This document shows, one piece after another, positions 10,276 through 21,314 of a stretch of 64,000 nucleotides of DNA. This stretch comes from Nansenia antarctica (taxonomy: Eukaryota > Chordata > Actinopteri > Argentiniformes > Microstomatidae), in contig OZ022351.1 of NCBI GenBank assembly GCA_963989245.1, positions 17,710,321-17,774,320 on the forward strand, written 5' to 3'. How positions within the stretch are numbered: the stretch's first letter is position 1; every line of letters begins with the position of its first letter. The translations under genes and the position numbers were made by a program. The notes under the pieces were generated by a model. It was not told the DNA's origin and did no database searches. It worked only from the letters and a program-made list of their open reading frames with translations.

Positions 10276-12859
10276 AAAGCACTCAGCATTGTGACTCTGA
10301 GAATATAAATGCTCAAAACGAAACATTTCGAAATCCATTCTCCAAAAGAACAGTCTTTTGTGTTTGAGATCATGTTGTTGACAGCCTTTTGGGTCCCCAA
10401 ATGCCATGAGCTACGACTTGACTGCAGCTATGAATAGTACGTCTGGAGGCAGGTGGGGGGGCACAGCGTTGAAGCTTCCAAGCGAGGCCAAGGTCACCCA
10501 AGACGCCATCATGTAATAAACCCATCAGTCCCATCTCCCGGTGGGCACCGGCCGCAAGGATAGCAACAATGCTTTTTAATTTTGGACTTCCCTGTATTCT
10601 ACCGTAGGGGTCCAAGCTTTGGCTCAGCGCCTGGAGAAGCTGCAGAGTTTCCGTAACAGAAGAGAAGATGATGAAGGAGAGGGGGTGGGAGTGGGCTGTG
10701 GCCCTGTTCTGTTCCCACGACGACCCACAGATAACTAACCCCCTAATCAGAACCCGGTTAGGTCAACTGATGTATTTTCTCACTCCAATTTGCTACAATG
10801 TTCTCACAGTTTGGTGCATTATCTCCCTGCTCCAGCTGGTCACACTGCAGCTGTCTGGCAGAGGAGGGTACCATGGTAAACACTACAGTGAGGTGAAATT
10901 AGAGGCGTTGTGCTTCTGAATTCATTACACAGATTTATGGAGTGAAATCAGATGGGGGAAAATAGGATTCCAAAAATACAAATCTGAAAAAAGACTGCGG
11001 GAGTCGTAACGCAGCCCTTTCAGTTCGTCATCAGCCTTACTGAGAATAAGAGTTACCACGGTAATAACTTTTCACAGAACACGCATTTAAATCTTGCATA
11101 TCCCATAAAATACCGCCTCCGCTATGAATGCCACAGTACGAAATCTATATCGGTGGACTAACTTGGCGAAGTAAAACTTTTCCAATTCATCAGGGCATTT
11201 AATGCCACTATCATTCATGTGGATGGATTATGCGAGCGAGCCCAAATATGGTCATTATTATGGCAGCCGTACCGGATGAACAATGACACAGCTAAATCAG
11301 AGACAGGAGGATCCACACGGGTGTCATTAGCTTGATCTCAGGGGATCGCGCGTGATAGCGGCTCTGTGATGACGCCCGTCTCCTCTCGCCCTCCTCTCCC
11401 AGCGTGCTCCAGAGGCCCAGCCCCAGAGCCAGGGCTGAGACTCTTCCCTTTGATGATTCTCCCCTTTGATGGGGATCAGCTAACAGCTCCCGATAACGAC
11501 CGAGCCTCACACGTTGGGTCCCATTCTGTCCGCGTGCTTCCTGAGCTGTTGTTCACGGGGCCCCAGCGTGTCTGTGTCCAGTACTGGGTAGTGGTGGTGT
11601 CTCAGAGCCCCCAGCCGCCCCCCTCCTCCCCTCATCCTCCACGGCCCTTCCGTGACCTCGCTGACCAAGGCCAAGCAGGGCTTTAACAGGAATTCACATA
11701 AGACCCACCACACACACACACACAGCCCACTGGGTAAAAGCACAAGGCTGATTAACAATGAACAATGACATTACGAAACAAACAAACACTTCACTTCACC
11801 GTAGAGAGAGAAACAAAACAAAAAAACAGTTAAGGCTGATGACTCAAACACCAGCCAGCCCTAACCGTGACCCTGGAGGGCTTTGATAACTTCATTGGCT
11901 ACCTGGACACAGCCGACCAGTCGAAGCAACCAAATGTTTTACGCCGGTATTGATCAGCTAGGTCTAATGGGCGCAGACAAACAAAACAACCAGCACGTTA
12001 CAGCACGCTAGGTACTCTACTACACACACAGCACAAAGAAGGGTCAGCTCTTCCCTGGGCCCAATAATCCTCTCCACAAAGCCAATTGTCGACTGCTGCC
12101 AGACGCCAGTCGGCCATTGATGCTGCTGAGTCACTGTGCTGTGAGCGGCCTGTGGCAGCCATGGCAGGATGAGTTGCTGCTGCAGGGTGCTGTGTCATGC
12201 AGGCTGGCGCTGTCTGCACGGGTCATCAATCTGTGCCCCATTTCTGCCTCCCTCCCCTCTCCCTGACCCCCTCCCCACCCCCCCATCCACCCTGGCTGCA
12301 CAGTTAACACGGCAGGCCATTAAAAGGACATTAAAACACCCAGCATGCCGTTCACCCCGCCGCGGCGGGAGGCGGGGGGGACACATCATCAGTTCCCATC
12401 ATCCTCGCTGAGAGACCCACGGCTGTTACATAACCATGGGGGAGTCTAGCATGATTATGTACACACTATTCTACATGTGTGGATTGGGATGTATTAACAT
12501 ATGTACACACTTTCTTCATGTGTGGGTGGGTACATATTAACATTGATCACAAACAGACTCAAATTGCAGTACCGCCAAATCCATCCATCCAGCCACACAT
12601 ACACGCATACCAGTATGATACATTCACTAATAGGAGTATGCAGTAAGATTATATCCACCATCAAATACAGTATTATACAGGCCATCAGGTGAACACATGC
12701 TGTCAGTTCAGATGTGTCTTCCCAGGGTAGAGGCCCCGGATTAACATCAGTAATGAAAAGCAAAGCAGTGTAGCGTCACGAATGATACACCTGCCAATAG
12801 CCATTTGTGTAGGAGTGACATGGAGCAGAGTGTAGCAGCATAGCAACTGAGTGGGCACC
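9558..12859. other. Non-coding; one CA microsatellite
   Basis: About 3.3 kb without a recognised gene. A CA tract lies at about 10209-10273. The 11.0-12.4 kb part is unique-looking and moderately GC-rich and could hold regulatory or conserved non-coding sequence, but nothing in it proves that. Confidence 0.5.
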
Positions 12860-13137
12860 TGTTTGTGTGTGTGCGTGTGTGTGTGTGCGTGTGGTGCGTC
12901 ACTGGGGTATTGCGTGTGGGTGGGCTACTCAGGGTAGTTTGGAGAGCTCGGCTCTCATGTTCACACACACACACACACACACACACATCATAACATACTC
13001 ATTCAAAAAGTATTCCTCTCAGTAGAAAGACGAGAGCGGGGGTGGAGAACAACACCTCCTGCCTCACTGTTACTCACCCCAGCCTGCCCTCGCACAGGAC
13101 GCCCATTCATCAGTGCAACTGTGGCCACGGTCCTGTC

Positions 13138-13215
<78 letters not shown>

Positions 13216-13428
13216 TGTGTGTGTGTGTGTGTGTGTGTGCGTGCGGTGTGTGTGTGTGTGTGTGTCTGTGTGTGTGTGTGTGCGGTGTGTATGTGTGTGC
13301 GGTGTGTCAGTGTGCGGTGTGTGTGTGTGTGCGGTGTGTGTGTGTCTGTGTGTGTGTGTGTGTGTCTGTGTGTGTGTGTGTGTGTGCGTGTGTGTGTGTA
13401 TGTGTGTGCGCGGTGTGTGTGTGTGTGT

Positions 13429-13498
<70 letters not shown>

Positions 13499-13500
13499 AC
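12860..13500. repeat. Large GT microsatellite block
   Basis: Short GT tract (about 12860-12892), CA tract (about 12962-12988) and a 360-bp GT block (about 13140-13497) with CTGT, GCGG and TATG interruptions in a higher-order pattern. Open frames here encode only CV or TH strings. Confidence 0.92.
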
Positions 13501-14224
13501 TGTACGTGTGTTCACGCCAGCGTGCCCACGTCTGTCTATCTCTGCTGAAGCGACACGGCACAGCAGCCACCGCCTTCCACACAGTTCAGAGGCTCAGATG
13601 ATTCATGTCGACCTGAGTAACAAGATTACAGGCAGCAGGTGAGCTAAGCTCCAGGGTTGGGGATATGATCCTGACAGACTAGAGTGTGGGATGTCTCTAA
13701 ATGCCCCCCCCACCCCCACCCCACCCCACCCCCCGTGCCGAACCCTGTTCAGTCAGAAAGGGTAGGAGAAGGGCAGAGACTCTTTGTGATGTGATGGGGT
13801 CAATAAAAGATGTGATCAGTGGGGGGGGGCCATGCTGAGTGACACAGGCTCTGGACTCTAACACACCCTGTGTGACACACGGAGGCAAAGGGCTGAGGCA
13901 GGTGACGGGCCCCGTGGGAGACAGAGTTACATAACAGGGTATGTCCTCTGACTGGGTGAGGGAATAGCGGATCACCGACTGTCACAGAATAGTGACAGTC
14001 AGAGTGACTTGTTGCTGACAGGCACACTGTTGACAGCCTTATAAAGGCCTACAATATAGATGAGGCATCTGACTGGCTGAGATAGCTTGGGACCCTCGTT
14101 ACAGGTGATACACAGTTGTTGTTATTATTGGGGCTAGACACGCGTTCACAGAAACACACACGCATGCATTCATGTGCACACACAGACACACAGACACACA
14201 GACACACACACGCACAGACAGACA

Positions 14225-14271
<47 letters not shown>

Positions 14272-14732
14272 ATCTTATATATCAATCGAGACAAAAAGAA
14301 ACCTTTTTTTTTAGTGAGACTCCTGAGAAAAGGAAAAACCTGTACACACCAATGTCCAGTGTTATTGGATCAGGCAGACAGAGAGATTGGGATGCAGCTC
14401 ATCTTTGCCACTGTCTGGGTCGTAAATATCAAGGTGATACATTTGACAGGTTAGGAAGTGTAGCTCAGTTTCCACCTCGTTGTGTGGCCAGTGGGACAGC
14501 CTTTCTCATCTGGAGAGCCAGCCCAGGTCTGCCTCTGGTGGTCTCTCTCTATAGCAAGGCTATGCTAGCTGAATGTGTACATAGTTAAAGAGTGTCTGTG
14601 GGGTCAGTCACAGAGGTCAGGTATTCTGCCACAGTGTACTCTCTGTTCAGGGCCAGACAGCGTTCCAATTTGTTTAGTTTTTTTTTGCTTAATTCTTCCC
14701 AATGGTGTCAAATAATTGTCTTTTAATCTTAA
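13501..14732. other. Non-coding with C-rich and CA tracts
   Basis: C-rich run at about 13704-13734 and CACAGA then CA microsatellites at about 14178-14270. No gene recognised. Confidence 0.5.
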
Positions 14733-14812
14733 GCAGCGGTAGCCTAGAAGCTAGAGAGGCCGGCTAGTAATCAGAAGGTCGCTGGTTTGATCCCCGCCTC
14801 AGGAGACAATTA
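14733..14812 (+). mobile_element. tRNA-derived SINE head, truncated
   Basis: AGCGGTAGCCTAGAAGCTAG (A-box-like) followed by GGTTTGATCCCC (B box) gives a tRNA-like RNA polymerase III promoter. The same family occurs in reverse orientation at 48052-48176. The copy runs into a CT microsatellite (about 14817-14853) instead of continuing into the SINE body. Confidence 0.65.
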
Positions 14813-14813
14813 A

Positions 14814-14856
<43 letters not shown>

Positions 14857-15188
14857 TGTATGTGTCCTTGTGTGATCCTCCAGTGACTGACTGGCTGCTG
14901 TGTTGTGCTGCATGCAGCTCATGATCAACAGTAACGTGAAGCAGCAGGCAGCGTAACGTGTCAAAACCGCAGAGGAAATAGTACTGAACCTCAACCGGAG
15001 AGAGAGAGAGGGGCCTTAAGTTGACAGCTCTCTTTACACAGAGACATGGTGACGCGAGTGCACCTGTCCCCAGAGAGTTAGCTGCCCTAAAGGCTACGAC
15101 GACCGACTGGAGTGTTATATAATGAGGCTAATCTACTACAGAGTGTACACTGGGTAGAAGCTGTTACCATGCTATTAGCATATCTACA

Positions 15189-15222
<34 letters not shown>

Positions 15223-16144
15223 GTGCCTTCGTCCTCCCCATGGGAATAGCGCCGACACCATACAGCCTTTGATTTATTAATATTCATCTTTGATCACACA
15301 AGAGAGGCTTTTTATCAAACAGGCTCCCATGCGGAGTGGATTGAGGCATATTGGAAATAAACAACATCAGTAAAAGACCGAGTGTGCTTTGGTTGTGGTG
15401 AAAATGTACACATGCTGAATAACCCTGTTTGTAAAGCTACCTGAAGCATGTGGACACATCCCTCTAGGAGAATGTGCTGTTCTTATTTCAGGGTCTTAGT
15501 CGTTTTACTATCATGAAGGTCAAGAAGCCTAGTGTGTGTATCATTCAATCCCTTTCATTCCTTACATCCAAGTGAAAGAGAAAGATGCAACAGAGGCAAG
15601 AATTCCCTCAGACCTCAGCCAAAAATACCTTTTGTCATCCGATTAAAATAGACACTGTTTTCTCTTTATCTATCTATATACAGTACAGTTTTAGACTCAT
15701 AAAGCGCATTATCAAATTTATCACATTGTTTTATCAAAGCTTTGATGCAAGGAGATATCCTTCCCATTCCCAGACGATGCCAACAAGCGACCATCCCTGC
15801 CGGCCATGGGAGGATGGGGGAGGATGGGGGAGGATGGGGGAGGATGGGGGAGGATGGACTCCTGTGGGCTAGCTGGGCTATGTTTGGCTGTAGCAATCGT
15901 ATGATGTTTAGGACTGTTCACAAGTATTTATTGCAACATAAAAGGCTAAGAGCATAATATGTAACCTTCTGACAAGCTATGTATGTCGCTACTGTGCCTT
16001 CTGCAACACTTACATGATGTAATAATACAATTCTGTTGCCGACTATTGAATAGTAGTAATGATGCACAGTAAAAGTCCCCCTCTGATCAGACTGTTGAAC
16101 TTCCAGTGACCTCTGTAGGGTGTTTAACAGTGATATTCTGATAG

Positions 16145-16148
<4 letters not shown>
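14813..16148. other. Non-coding with small satellites
   Basis: CT tract (about 14817-14853), CA tract (about 15189-15221) and a 10-bp minisatellite GGAGGATGGG repeated about five times (15806-15857). No gene recognised. Confidence 0.55.
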
Positions 16149-16227
<79 letters not shown>

Positions 16228-16327
16228 TGTGTGTGAGTGTGAGTGTGCGTGTGTGTGTGTGTGTGTGTGTGCGTGTGTGTGTGTGTGTGTGTGAGTGTGT
16301 GCGAGTGTGTGTGTGCATGTGTGTGTG

Positions 16328-16367
<40 letters not shown>

Positions 16368-16376
16368 GTGTGCGTG
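16149..16376. repeat. GT microsatellite block
   Basis: About 230 bp of GT with GAGTGT, GGGT and TATG interruptions. Confidence 0.92.
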
Positions 16377-17786
16377 TCTGTGTCAGAGAGTTCCTGTAAA
16401 GCCTGTGACGTGTGTCCTCGACGTGACAGTCAATCTGCGGCGGGCCTGACACCTGTCACTCCTCTCCGCCTCAAACACACAAGTGACGGCTGACCTGTCG
16501 GTCACACACCGCCTGGCAGCCTCGGAGGACAGCCTCGCTACCTAGCACAGCGGGGGAAGCCAGCTAACCTCTCAACGCACGACTGAAGGTCCACACAACA
16601 CAGCGTGCGGGAAGCAATGAGCTCCTTTACCGTGCTCATCGTCATGAACTAATCGCAATGCAGCAGGCCGTAGAACGAGTTCAGGAATGTACTACGACAG
16701 TGTATGAAGTAGAACACTTCAGACGCTCTCTAAAGCAGAGATACAGCGACCGAGCAATTAACTAATGTTCTTAACATCACTATTAAAAGGGAATGACTCA
16801 TCCTCCGGTCTGTTATTCAGGAAAGTTTGCAAGTTCGAGACTTCAAGTCACTGCATGAATACACGATTCAGCTAATGAAGGCAATGGAACTCCCATTGAA
16901 CCGACTTTGGGAGATTCTGCTGTGAAACTCTTCTGTTCAGACACCGCTTGAGATTCAGCTCTCATAGCCGCACGCTGTGGGGGCGACTAGCGTCTTGCGG
17001 GCACCGCGGTTGAGAGACGGTGTCCCCTCCTATGAGACCCTCACGGTCCAGCCCGGCCTCTGCTGTGATTGGTGGAACCGACATAAAAAGGGAAAGATAT
17101 TTTTGGCCCCAGCGGAGGATCAGATGCATCTCCAGGCCTCCATGTTTTAGATGGAGGTAAACAGCGTACCACCGTACCATGACACACCAGAGGCGCTGCG
17201 CTGTGACACCGGGGGGGGGGGGGGCAGCTACCTGGTAAAACCCTCCCTCCGTGACCCTTACCGCATCACACTCACACAGTGAGTGCGCACCGTCACCGAG
17301 AGTGTGGCTGACGCATACCGCCATGACGCACAGGGACACGGTAAAGCAGCTTCACTGCGAAGGAAAAACAACAGCTTTTTGCAATAAAACACCAAAGGAA
17401 GAATGATTTCTACAAAGCCCCACACAGTACCACTGCTGGGTCTATCTAACAGACCCGGGAGGATGTGTCAAGGTGTGTTTGTCAATGTGACGTCTTTAGA
17501 GGTCCCTGCTGATAAACAGCACCGGTCTGAGGCGTAGGAAGGTTACTGCCATGTCAGTTGTTTGACGTCCTCCATGTCCCATTACTCATCCTAGAAGGAG
17601 TGGTGAGTCACTTAGTGTAGAGGACAGTGCAGGATAGTCATGAAGGGGGGGGGGCTCAAGTCTATGAGGGACACAAGGAGAGACTTTATCTACCTTTACG
17701 AGGGACACGCAGCGAGTTAGACAGCAGTCCCACTCATATTTTTCCATTTTATTGGATAGAGACAGTGAAGACAGACAGGAGAGTAA
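16377..17786. other. Non-coding, nothing recognised
   Basis: Unique-looking sequence with a G homopolymer at about 17211-17224. No supported frame. Confidence 0.5.
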
Positions 17787-17893
17787 GGAGAGAGGGGGCA
17801 TGTCAACAGTGCATGGACTGGATTCGAACCCATGCCGACACGGGCATATGTGTGCACTGTAGACTGCGGTGATAGACCACTGGACCACCCCAG
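17787..17893 (-). mobile_element. tRNA-derived SINE, minus orientation
   Basis: Read on the minus strand: GGTGGTCCAGTGGTCTATC (A-box region) followed by GGGTTCGAATCC (perfect B box). It ends about 24 bp before the retroviral 5' LTR, so the retrovirus landed just outside the SINE. Confidence 0.65.
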
Positions 17894-17912
17894 GCAACAC
17901 ACACAGGGAGTT

Positions 17913-17916
17913 GTAT
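17913..17916. repeat. 4-bp target duplication (left) of retrovirus
   Basis: GTAT directly before the 5' LTR, matched by GTAT at 30234-30237 directly after the 3' LTR. Four bases fit gammaretroviral or spumaviral integrases. Confidence 0.75.
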
Positions 17917-18361
17917 TGTAGTGTATTTTCATATGACGTAGCCATGGCAACCCAACGGCCACGTAGTGAAAGCAACACAGTAGGAGACTCTGTTTGACTC
18001 CCTCTTTACTCATCCAGGGCTTGCTTGAGGGCAGAAACATATTTGTCATTTATCTGATTCGTTCCCCTATTCACTAGATAACCGTCCGTTTGTGTTGTTT
18101 CTGTTAGGAGAGATAGGGAGAGACACACGGTGGCCTTTTGACAATGCATGTGCAGAGGATGGAATGTCATCATGGGAGGATAATTGCATTGGGGTCCGAG
18201 TCAGCAAGACGGCCATAACATAGGTTGCATTGGAATTGTATTAGTGCATTATAATAAGACAATGACATCCTATTTGCAGGACGGAGAATGGCCTCACCTA
18301 CTACCAAATTAAAGTGACGTGGACTCTGTTTAGTTGGCTCAGCGAAATAATAGTGACAGGG

Positions 18362-18367
18362 TATAAA
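18362..18367 (+). promoter_or_regulatory. TATA box of retroviral LTR
   Basis: TATAAA in GGGTATAAAGCC, about 125 bp upstream of the LTR polyadenylation signal. The matching site in the 3' LTR is 30029-30034. Confidence 0.75.
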
Positions 18368-18490
18368 GCCCTCTACGCAGATGGACTCTGCCTCTTTATT
18401 TTCTTCACATCCATATTTTTGACTTCATCCTGTGACCGATTCGGACCATCAGCTCCATTGAGGGGCCATGCTGTGTAACCTGCTTTTTTG

Positions 18491-18496
18491 AATAAA
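18491..18496 (+). terminator. Polyadenylation signal of retroviral LTR
   Basis: AATAAA in TTTGAATAAACAAG. The copy at 30158-30163 in the 3' LTR would end genomic transcripts. Confidence 0.7.
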
Positions 18497-18566
18497 CAAG
18501 TCTTAAATTTGCTCAAGAACTCTTCTTCATTTTTAGTAAGTAACAGATACCAAAATATATACGAAA

Positions 18567-20555
18567 TAATGGCGAGACTAGCCCACGAGTAAATATATAT
18601 AGCTTATAGTGATTAGAGTGACCGTCAATTTTTACATCTCTTCATTCAGCGCCTGGAGGTAAGTACCATTCCCCCTTTCTCTGCTCCCCCTCCCTCTCTC
18701 TCTGCTCTCTCTGTCTCTCCCTCTGTGACCCATTGACTTCTGCTTCCTCCCCCTTTCTCTGCTCCCCCTTTCTCTGCTCTCTGTCCCTCTCTCTCTCTCT
18801 GTCAGACTTCCAGCTTTGATGTAATTAAATGGTCTTAAGCTGTAAAACAAAAGAATTTAGATTTGTGTTGAGTATCTGTTAGAAATATAAGATAATTACA
18901 ATTGGATTGAATTTAAAGAGCCGGATTTAGAAATCTGTAATTGTACATAAATGTGTAATTGTACGATATTGTAGAAGTATCGTGTGTATTGTGGAGCAAA
19001 GGATGAATTGCTTCAGTGCGCGTTTTGCGAATGCGCTGTCAGTAGAGTACTAAAGGAAGACGAACTTTAGTAGTGTCTATATGAAAAGTGTAGGCTTGTC
19101 GACAGAAAATTAACGGAAGACGTTTTGTTAATGGGTCGGCAATATTGGTTATTGTGAAGATTAGCGAGAAGCTGATGATTATGTTACTATGTGTATGGAA
19201 TGAGCATTCCTGTTTGATAAAAGTGTAATTGGACTGTAAAGTCTGTTTTGTAAGTAAGAGCTTAGTCCGTGTTTATGAGCAGGAAATAGCTCTATTCTAT
19301 TGTATGGAATCTGAATTCCTAGTTTGAAAGAGCATAGTCCGTGTTTGTGAGAAGACAAGAGGACCATTGTCAGCTAATTACTTTAGTGCCGTCAAGCCTT
19401 ATGCCTGCAGGCGCTCAAGGCGTTCAAGTACAGAGGCTGTGGAAAAAAGGCATTGGAGAGTGTTAGAGTGAGGTTCATTTGGTGAATAATAAGCATTCCT
19501 TTAGAAAGGAACCTGACTTTGATTAAATACATTACTTATTTCTTGCAGATAAAATTGGATTCATTTCGCATGGGTTGTGTCGTATTCTAAAAGATAAGGA
19601 AAGTGAATTGACCAGTGGGATAGAGTGGTTTGGAGAAATTTCATTGACAGGTCTGGGGAAGGAACTTGCTGCCATCTAGTGGACAGATTGTAATAGTCCA
19701 ATGGTAACGTTTTCTTTCACAGGGTTGCATCAATGAAGTGTTAATGACTAAGTCTAATTAATTATGCATTCCTTTCAAATAACAAGTCGATTTCTTTACA
19801 GATTGTAATTAATAATTAATCATTTTATTCCTTCCAAGATAAATCGATTTCTTTACAGGTTGTTGTCATTATTCGTGTTTTACATCTTTTTATTTCAAGT
19901 TAAGTTCTTTTTCACAGTTTTTGATTAAAGAATAGCAGAACAGTTTCTATCTGAGGATTGATCAGTCAAGGGTTTTGTGAATCAGAAAGACTTAGAGCGT
20001 GACCTGCTTTTGTAATTTGATAAATTGTGTTGAACAGCCTTTGTAGTTTAATAATTAAAGTTGACCTGAACTATAATTGGTATTGATTGAGCAATTAAGT
20101 GATACACATTCATACACAATAAGGGAAAAACATTTAGATTAAAACTAAACTAAATTTGGATTGAATTGAATTGAAATTAAATTGAATTTAAATTTGAATT
20201 GAATGATTATTTAGTTATGATTGTTAATAATTAATTAATATTAATTAATAGTGATAGTTGATTGTTAGTGATTAATTAGTTATAATTATTTAAATAATTT
20301 AAATTAAATTGAATTAAAATTTTAATTAAATTTAAATTAAAACACACACACACATAGATTACATTTAAGTCAATAATACACAATACCACTGAAACAATCC
20401 GTTGTTCTGAATTGTAATGTTCTGTGTAGACAGTTGACGCAGTTAAAAGTTGGACTAGCATCTGTTTAGCAGATACGGCAACAGAAGGTGGGTTGTAAGA
20501 AAAGTACACCTTATAGCATATTTTCAGCATATTAAGCAGTATAAATATTTCAGAC
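18567..20555 (+). other. Long retroviral leader
   Basis: Almost 2 kb between LTR and gag. A TGG-initiated candidate primer site starts at 18570 (TGGCGAGACTAGCCCACGAG), three bases after the LTR. It matches no tRNA 3' end I can recall beyond its first seven bases (Arg-like). A consensus splice donor GAG/GTAAGT lies at 18656-18664 and could produce the spliced env message. The end of the leader (about 20150-20345) is extremely AT-rich, with AATT/ATTAA repeats. No convincing leader protein is seen. Confidence 0.6.
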
Positions 20556-21314
20556 ATGGGAGCCAAACCCAGTAACATTGTGAGGGCTGTTAATACAGAC
20601 AAGGGAATATTAGCAAATTCATCCCCTGTGGCTATAGTGGAAAAAATGAATCCTCTTGTTAAGGAGATTAGCAAAATGTCAACGAAATGGAATATTCGTT
20701 GGGCAGACATTGAACAACCATGGCCAGAAGAGGGCACCTTTGACTTACAATTAATTGCAACATTGGAGATACTTATCAATGCACATAAGGCGCATCAAAA
20801 AGGAAAGATTAGATCAGAGAAACGCAGGTTAGAGTTAGCTATTTTAGACCTCTTCAAGGTAGAGGGGCAGAAAGTAGCATTAGCTTGGAATGAGAAAACA
20901 GCTCACATGGATCCAGAAAAAAGAGATGAATTGGCCAAAGCAATGGGAGAGAAAGTGAACATTCCATTCTCACACACAGCTCCAATCTCCAGTCCTCCTC
21001 CCTATGCCAAGATACTGGAGGACAATTCTCAGCGGATCTACCCTCAGGTCCCCGTCCTAAGTACGAACGGAGCCTTCACTATCAAAGATGGGGGTGATAA
21101 TGTACTAGAGAGGGGAAGAGCAAAAGTGACCGTGGATTTCGAACCAGAGAACAAGACAGATGACAGTGAAGATGGCAGTGGAGGTGAAGGCGAATGTTCC
21201 GGTGCTGACAGCAATGCACAGGGAGGTTACAGTGCTCAGATCAGAAAACTAATAGCCAGGGCCGAAAAACAGGGAAGGACAAGACGCTATAAAAAGAGGA
21301 GGAAGAAAGGGTGA
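20556..21314 (+). CDS. Gag, N-terminal frame (matrix region)
   Basis: 252 codons starting MGAKPSN. Glycine at position 2 and serine at 6 fit N-myristoylation for plasma-membrane targeting. A PPPY late-domain motif (147-150), which recruits NEDD4-type ubiquitin ligases for budding, follows the matrix-like part. The C-terminus is acidic, then lysine/arginine-rich, and ends at TGA 21312-21314. The next Gag frame opens in the -1 register and overlaps the last 22 bases. No perfect X-XXY-YYZ heptamer is visible in that overlap, so this may be an indel in a purine tract rather than programmed frameshifting. Function is assigned from position and motifs. Confidence 0.8.
   Translation: MGAKPSNIVRAVNTDKGILANSSPVAIVEKMNPLVKEISKMSTKWNIRWADIEQPWPEEGTFDLQLIATLEILINAHKAHQKGKIRSEKRRLELAILDLFKVEGQKVALAWNEKTAHMDPEKRDELAKAMGEKVNIPFSHTAPISSPPPYAKILEDNSQRIYPQVPVLSTNGAFTIKDGGDNVLERGRAKVTVDFEPENKTDDSEDGSGGEGECSGADSNAQGGYSAQIRKLIARAEKQGRTRRYKKRRKKG

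Larger units (their letters stand above)
17917..18566 (+). repeat. Retroviral 5' LTR
   Basis: 650 bp starting TGTAGTG and ending ATACGAAA. It has a TATA box at 18362-18367 and AATAAA at 18491-18496, giving a plausible U3-R-U5 layout. It matches 29584-30233 throughout by eye. The 3' terminus is AA, not the usual CA. Confidence 0.93.

Noticed and set aside
13042..13642. Cysteine/valine- and threonine/histidine-rich frames
   Set aside because: Direct translation of GT/CA microsatellites, with no evidence of expression.
14733..14812. Considered as a genuine tRNA gene
   Set aside because: Has A and B boxes but no credible cloverleaf, and a second dispersed copy of the same sequence exists at 48052-48176 with a SINE body.
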